Origin: Triglochin maritima
Lineage: Eukaryota > Streptophyta > Magnoliopsida > Alismatales > Juncaginaceae
Assembly: GCA_963682175.1 (NCBI GenBank)
Contig: OY821793.1
Location: forward strand, 30,270,391 to 30,334,390
Reading direction: 5' to 3'
DNA length: 64,000 bases
In this document: positions 58,905-64,000 of the stretch, piece by piece
Layout: every line of letters begins with the position of its first letter
How positions within the stretch are numbered: position 1 is the first letter of the stretch
Translations under genes and position numbers: made by a program
The notes under the pieces: generated by a model
Told to the model about the DNA's origin: nothing
Seen by the model: only the letters and a program-made list of their open reading frames with translations
Databases searched by the model: none

Positions 58905-60504
58905 TTTTGCTTTACCATGCACCTTTCTAGATGATTGTTTTGGACAATTAAATTCTGGGGGAATGTGGAGATTCCAACATTATGGCTTACCTAGATAGTC
59001 ATGGTCTGCTATCAAAAAAAGAAGTCATGTTCATGCACTTCACTAATTAAAGAACAATAATCTGACTCTAATGGTTATGGTCTTTCAAGAAATGTATGTT
59101 TCTCGTATGGTGAAATGGTATTTGAACATATGGCATGGTTATGTATGATAGCAACACAAAGCAATATTTTGGTGGATTTGCAGTAATTCTAATCATGTTT
59201 ATTTTTAATGTAGTCAAAGATTAAGTTATTTTTTAGTTTTTAGGTTACAATATATTAAATCAATGCGGTTCAAATAAGTTGTTTGCGATTCTTATTTATT
59301 AAGAATTAACAGAAAATTGTCTAGATATTAGATCACGGACCAAGAAACAACCCAGCCTTTGGGATACGTTCGTGTTGATTTGCAGTCACTCTAATGTTTT
59401 ATTAATTGGTTTTAGATTAGTTAATCAGAAAAAAACAACTGCATACTTGTCTGGTCGCTTACTTTTCTATACTACTATTTGAGCTGTTACTCTACAATGA
59501 TGCTCCATTTTGATTCCTTGGTTGTGGGATGTGTAAAAGTTGCTAAGTATTTTTTTATTATAAAAGGACAAGCAGGCAATTCAAACTTGGTGGGGAATAT
59601 CTTTTGCATTCTCACTGGTAGCAGTGCAATCACAATTTTATCAAAAACAAAACAAAAACAGTGCAATCACAAGTCAAGAGCAAGTTTTGTCTTAGTTCTC
59701 AAGATAGAGAAAGCTTTGGATTCTTTCTAATCATCATACGAATTGTAAGTCTAAAATCCTATAGGAATGGCAACTGTAAGAGAAGCGTCTAAAATACCAC
59801 AATGGAAAGATTGCACACGCCAAGAAGTTTTACGATTCCATTAAATGCAAGAGAAAGAAAGCCATTAACAATCTACTATTAGAAATTTAGAGTGTATAAT
59901 AAATCAGATTAGAAATATTAGAGTACGAGTCAATTTATTTAACCAAGAATTTAAGAAGACAATTCAGGATGTCAAAATTTCAGTGGACCAAAAATTTGAA
60001 GGAGCTGAAATTACCAAGGATTCTTACAAATTATACGAAATCTCAAAACCAAAAAGATCGTCAGACCTTAGGTGTCCATACAATACAAACCATGTGAAAT
60101 TCCAAAACCAAAATGGTCGTCAGACCCCCTCCCAACATCTAATACGGCTCCTAATCTATGAATACTGTAAAAACCTTCGTTATCAGTCACTAAGCGTGTG
60201 GACACAAGACTTATTAGTGAGAGTTGATACGACACAGACAATATTGGAACTTACACAAAGTCAAACGCTAGAATTGGCACCACCCAAGTTGGCATAGTGG
60301 ATATTGGATGCATACGAAATTATTGCAAATCTCTGTAGATTCCTACGAATGTCATGCGGTTTCTCTGACCAAAGTTTCTACATGGAATGACAATTTAAAA
60401 ATCTCATCTTGCTGACCTCAATTAATTCATTTGGATTATTGGTCTCATGTTGTGAAGTTGTTAATTATATCGTCACATAATTTTTCTTGTCATGGATTTG
60501 GTTA
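58905..60504. other. Gene-free spacer
   Basis: 3' UTR of the BRCA1/BARD1-type gene followed by AT-rich sequence. The frame at 59983-60297 has no features I recognise. Confidence 0.45.
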
Positions 60505-60942
60505 GTCTTAAGTATCGTCCACCTCATCAGCCGCAACACCGTATGCTAGCATACAGATCGCCGCGGTACATTTCTGCAGGCCGGAGATGCTCATCCGACC
60601 GGTGGCGTCCGGTACACATTGGAAGAAGACATCAGATGCCTCAACGACACTCACAATGCGAAGAAAGACTTGTTTTCACATCCTAAATCTTCTCCAGAAA
60701 ATATTGTTAGGATAAACAGGGTCGTTAGAAAAATAATCGGCAATCAAACAGTTGTAACCAAACCCCATATCTCTATCTGGGTTTGTAGTTCGCCTTCTAC
60801 GCCTCTTAGGATGTGGAGTTTGTCGATCCACCATTTCGGAGACATACTCCGTTAAGTAGTTCAACACTTGGTCGTAAGTTTCGTCATCGGATGATGATGA
60901 TGATGAAGACTTTGAACTGGAAGACTTATCAGATGAAGACAT
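60505..60942 (-). pseudogene. Harbinger transposase, N-terminal fragment
   Basis: From 60942 leftward: a Ser-rich acidic start, an Arg run (KRRRRRT) and the family motif DPVYPNNIFWRRFRM. After a frame change, 60670-60505 reads VFLRIVSVVEASDVFFQ, PDATGRMSISGLQKCTAAIC and MLAYGVAADEVDD, the conserved N-terminal region of plant PIF transposases (DDE_Tnp_4). It stops there; the catalytic part is absent. Confidence 0.82.
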
Positions 60943-61019
60943 TGTTAGACGATGAATGAGTGAGATTTGGTAGAACCGACCATGAGGATTGTATTTATAG
61001 ATGTGAGAAATAGTGTTTA

Positions 61020-61295
61020 CTCCGCGCGTGACTACGCAAGCATCGAGAACCTACAGTACGCGCGTGACTACACGAAACACAAGACGATGACATCGAATCT
61101 TGGACTTCTCAAACATCAAGGACCTACAGTATGTGCGTGACTACAGAAACACAAGACGATAACATCGAATCTTGAACTTCTCAAGCATCGAGGACCTACA
61201 GTATGTGCGTGACTACACGAAACACAAGACGATGACATCGAATCTTGGACTTCTCAAGCATCAATGACCTACAGTACGCGTGTGACTACACGTAA
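61020..61295. repeat. Tandem repeat (~73 bp unit) between the Harbinger ORFs
   Basis: Units begin with GCGTGACTAC near 61025, 61061, 61134, 61207 and 61279. Full units contain ACGAAACACAAGACGATGAC, ATCGAATCTTGGACTTCTCA and CATCAAGGACCTACAGTA. The first unit is short. Copies are highly similar. The array fills the shared upstream region of the two divergent ORFs. Confidence 0.9.
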
Positions 61296-61390
61296 CACAA
61301 AGAAACACATAGAATCAATAAATACCCCCAACCAACTTACTTCTCTACTCAACCCAATTCCTATCTTACTTCTTCCACCCTCACCTTACA

Positions 61391-62572
61391 ATGTCTTCTT
61401 CATAAGGCAATGATTCACCAGAGTACCGACGATCTCCACATTGTCCACCCTCAAACCCACAATTTTTCCAACACCCAGGTTTCCACCCGTCCTACCAAAA
61501 CTAATTTGTTCCACAACCAGGATTCCACTCGTCCTACCAAGACCATCAATACCAACAATTCCAGCACAATCCACACCACCCCCAACCCAGGAAGAATACC
61601 AAACCCTATTCTCATTTGGTATGTACACTCCCCTCCTAAGTGGAGAAAGTAGTGCAAATGTAAGCCGCATTACACCTGATGTGAATGACGAAAATGTCGT
61701 TTAACCTCTAAGTCGTCAAGTAACACACAAAACCGTGACGATCAAGTTGCAAAAGACGTGGTCCACACAGGAGGATGAGAGACTCATCTCGGCTTACACG
61801 GTTGTAGGTGACGATGTTGTGGTTGAGACAAACCAAAAAATGAGGTCCTTCTGGAGACGTGTGGAGCGCCTCTTCAATGAATCACCCGAAGCAGGTGTGG
61901 TAGAGCGTAACGATGAGTCATTGAAGGGACGGTGGCGGCGTACATCGCCGTGTGTGAACCAATGGGTTGGTAGCTTCGACAAGGCGGTGCAGAGGAAGAG
62001 AAGCGATTTCAACGAGGACGATGTCATCAAAGAAGTGCAAATCATCTATGAGCGAACACACAACACCAAATTTCAATACATTCATGTGTGGGTTATGTTG
62101 CGCAGGTACCCTTAATGGGAGTCTGTTGCGCTTGGAGCTACCACAGGAGACGTTGCCGAAGAAAGTCCGGAGAGTTTGAGCAGCGGGAAAAGAAAATGCA
62201 CCTACGACGATGTGAGTCACGTGACACCGTCGACGGACGAAATGATGTTTGAACCATGTCCTCATCCAGAAGGTGTTAAAAGAGCCAAAAAGAAGGGGAA
62301 ACAATCAGTTCAGGCGCAACTTGATCCCAGATATATTAGAACAGGGAAAACAAATTGAATATAACGTCAAACTGAGAGATTACAAGTACATGCGTTACCA
62401 AGAACGGGTAGAGAGGAAACACATTGAAGCTGAAGTGAAGTTCCAAAAGGAACTCAAAAGCAAGAGGCTCGACGTACTATTTTCTCTAATGAAGAAGGAA
62501 AATAATGACGAGTTCGATAAAGAAACACTTGCTGTACTCAAGGAGTGGGCTAAATCAGAAGGATTTTTGTAG
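61391..62572 (+). pseudogene. Harbinger Myb/SANT-like ORF1 pseudogene
   Basis: This is the DNA-binding accessory protein of PIF/Harbinger, often mis-named GST T3-like or NAM-associated in annotations. The start (ATG at 61391) is followed by Ser codons, then Pro/Gln/His-rich sequence (HPGFHPSYQN, YQQFQHNP), with TAA at codon 5 and again after SYQN. The SANT-like core at 61735-62115 includes KTWSTQEDERLISAY, FWRRVERLFNESPEAG and LKGRWRRTSPCVNQWVG. A TAA follows RRYP, after which the same frame continues with WESVALGATTGD. The C-terminal coiled-coil part (62341-62572: YMRYQERVERKHIEAEVKF, VLKEWAKSEGFL) is in another frame. At least three nonsense changes and a frameshift make it non-functional. 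Confidence 0.85.
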
Positions 62573-63197
62573 TTGTTTTTGTTTTAATTTAGAGTTAATG
62601 TGTGTTTCGTAGTTTATCAGTATTGTTGTACTAGCATCTATTTAAATTTCGTATCCGTATTTGTATTGTATTTTGTATCTGTATTTTTGTTGTATTTCGT
62701 ATCCGTATTTGTATTATATTTCTTATCCGGAGTTTATGAGTATTGTACTAGTGTTTTGTGACTTAATTTATCTCAATTTCGTATATGATTTTTTCTATTT
62801 CTAAATTTAACTAAATCTTAACAAATCGAAAATAATTTAATTAATTTTAAAATAATTGTACAATTATTATAAAATTAAAACAACATCAATACATTAACCA
62901 CAATTAAATTACAAAACCTAATTAATTAAATTATAATTTAACTAATCAATACATTAACCTAATTATATATCTAATATTTTTCTTTTAACCTAAAAAACAA
63001 AACAAAACAAAAAATCAACCAATCCGGGGGGGGCACGTCGCCCCCCGGATCGGGCGCCCGAGCGATTTTCTGGGTGAATACCCACCCGAAAAAGCACCTG
63101 AGCGGACCCACCTGGAAACCGCCCTCCCATTAAGGGAGGGCAAATCAGGCACCCGGGTTAGGCGCCCGATTTAGAGCAGCCGTTAAGGGTACTCTAA

Positions 63198-63415
63198 GAT
63201 AAAGAGTAGTTTTCTACGTAATATTCAAGCATTCTAGCTAGTTATCTAACAACAACGGTCATTGTGAGAATATTGTTACGGCTAACAAGCTAGCTAGCTA
63301 GCTAACTACATAGTCTGACGTACGTACGTACGTACTAAACCTCTTTGATTATATACGTGTTTTTAGCTAATTCGTTTGTTTCGATTTAATGAATATGAAT
63401 TTAATTCGATCAGGG
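63198..63415. other. Spacer
   Basis: Short simple repeats: GCTAGCTAGCTAGCTAGCTA near 63289-63305 and a TACG run near 63319-63334. The end (TTCGATCAG at 63415) looks like a splice acceptor for the exon that follows. Confidence 0.5.
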
Positions 63416-63722
63416 AATGATCCTCTTAACCCTAGCAGTGTCATTAGCATCGCTTAGACCACCATCATGCAACAGCCCAAATGACCCGAATAGAATCAAG
63501 AAGGCCTCCACTCGATCTCCAACTTGGAGTCTTCTTCTTTGCCCTCTACGTCCTGGCCTTAGTTAGGCACCAAGCCTAACATCTCCACCATTGGCACCGA
63601 CCAATTCGACGATTTTGATTCCAAGGAGAAGAAGCACGTACAACCTCTCATTCTTCAATTGGTGGATGTTCAGCATCTTTCTTGGCTCTCTTTTTGCCAA
63701 CACCGTACTCGTCTATATACAG
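63416..63722 (+). pseudogene. NPF (NRT1/PTR) transporter exon, frameshifted
   Basis: Membrane transporter of the nitrate/peptide (NPF, POT) family. Recognisable pieces in three frames: GMILLTLAVSLASLRPP with NDPNRIKKAS, then LQLGVFFFALYVLAL, then GTKPNISTIGTDQFDDFDSK, then YNLSFFNWWMFSIFLGSLFA with NTVLVYIQ at the end, followed by a GT donor (CAG/GTAATT). Moving from one piece to the next needs a frame change near 63513, 63562 and 63640. Only this exon is within the window. Sequence decay of the reading frame with conserved wording suggests a young pseudogene; sequencing error is the alternative. Confidence 0.82.
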
Positions 63723-63927
63723 GTAATTAATTAATTAATCGGATACGATATATAATATCATTTGAAAAAGTAATTATATATAATACTCTCAGTTAAAATA
63801 TCATTACCTCGATCTCTCTCTTCCCAAAACTGATGATGATGATTTAACAAAACAAAAACAAAAATTACAATACGTACGTACGTACGTTCGGACCATTAAT
63901 TTGCATGCATATGTATATGTATATATA

Positions 63928-63978
<51 letters not shown>

Positions 63979-64000
63979 ATGAATGCATGTAATATAATGT
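63723..64000. other. Intron or flank with TA microsatellite
   Basis: AT-rich sequence after the NPF exon, with TACG repeats (63873-63889) and a long TA/TG microsatellite (about 63908-63976). No coding signal to the window end. Confidence 0.5.

Larger units (their letters stand above)
60505..63194. mobile_element. PIF/Harbinger transposon remnant with divergent ORFs
   Basis: The right end is CCGTTAAGGGTACTC (ending 63194) followed by TAA (63195-63197). Reverse-complemented it reads GAGTACCCTTAACGG, matching GAGCACCCTTGACGG at 40644. Inside are a transposase N-terminal fragment on the minus strand (60505-60942) and a Myb/SANT-like ORF on the plus strand (61391-62572), the usual two-gene Harbinger set. 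GC-rich subterminal blocks (CGGGCGCCCG) lie at 63020-63175. The left end is missing and the transposase is cut before its DDE core, so the copy is dead. Confidence 0.85.

Noticed and set aside
59983..60297. 104-codon plus-strand frame
   Set aside because: No recognisable motif or splice context, and flanked by AT-rich spacer.
61020..61295. CRISPR-like regular repeat
   Set aside because: Whole ~73-bp units repeat without unique spacers, the DNA is plant nuclear, and the array is inside a Harbinger element. It is an ordinary tandem repeat.

Overview
The window is nuclear DNA of a flowering plant, most likely a eudicot. The evidence is intron-rich genes with GT-AG splicing, recognisable plant families (KRP cell-cycle inhibitor, LEUNIG_HOMOLOG, PMP22, LEA_4, an NPF transporter remnant) and dense plant transposons (hAT, PIF/Harbinger, foldback MITE, Tekay-like chromovirus). 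I cannot name the species. Exon boundaries were read by hand from splice sites and checked by reading-frame closure. Four multi-exon models sum to an exact multiple of three: 795, 657, 472 and 168 codons including stop.

Layout, left to right. 621-3909 is a decayed hAT transposon. 4305-5913 (-) is a TLDc-domain gene, and 8428-13073 (-) is an NTF2-RRM-RGG gene of the G3BP type. A near-perfect 526-bp foldback MITE (13242-13767) sits just upstream of the latter. 14600-18050 is a solo LTR with a second, different solo LTR (15080-16467) nested in it, both with exact 5-bp target duplications. 19230-19990 is a truncated relative of the outer LTR. 21561-21944 (+) is a small conserved plant gene of unknown function. 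24346-32908 is a complete, very young Ty3/gypsy chromovirus on the minus strand: two 1974-bp LTRs with only three differences found, an AAAAA duplication, a PBS, a PPT and an intact 1495-codon gag-pol.

The right half is gene-rich. PMP22 (35414-37900, -), an organelle-targeted LEA_4 protein (39012-40055, -) and the transcriptional co-repressor LUH (41887-47678, -, 17 coding exons, 794 aa) come first. A KRP/ICK CDK inhibitor (49424-51078, +) is divergent to LUH across a region with two E2F-type sites, a G-box and a telo-box. A BRCA1/BARD1-type RING-ePHD-BRCT gene (53817-58904, +, 13 exons, 656 aa) follows. PIF/Harbinger remnants lie at 40644-41170 and 60505-63194, and the window ends in a frameshifted NPF (NRT1/PTR) exon.

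The host genes are unlinked in pathway, although KRP (cell-cycle arrest) and the BRCA1-type gene (DNA-damage response) both belong to proliferation control. The most unusual signal is a palindrome array (CGGTCGACCG and variants) in the LTRs. Motifs come in pairs about 20 bp apart, repeated roughly every 60-75 bp. The same layout occurs in two otherwise unlike LTR families and in a truncated fragment.
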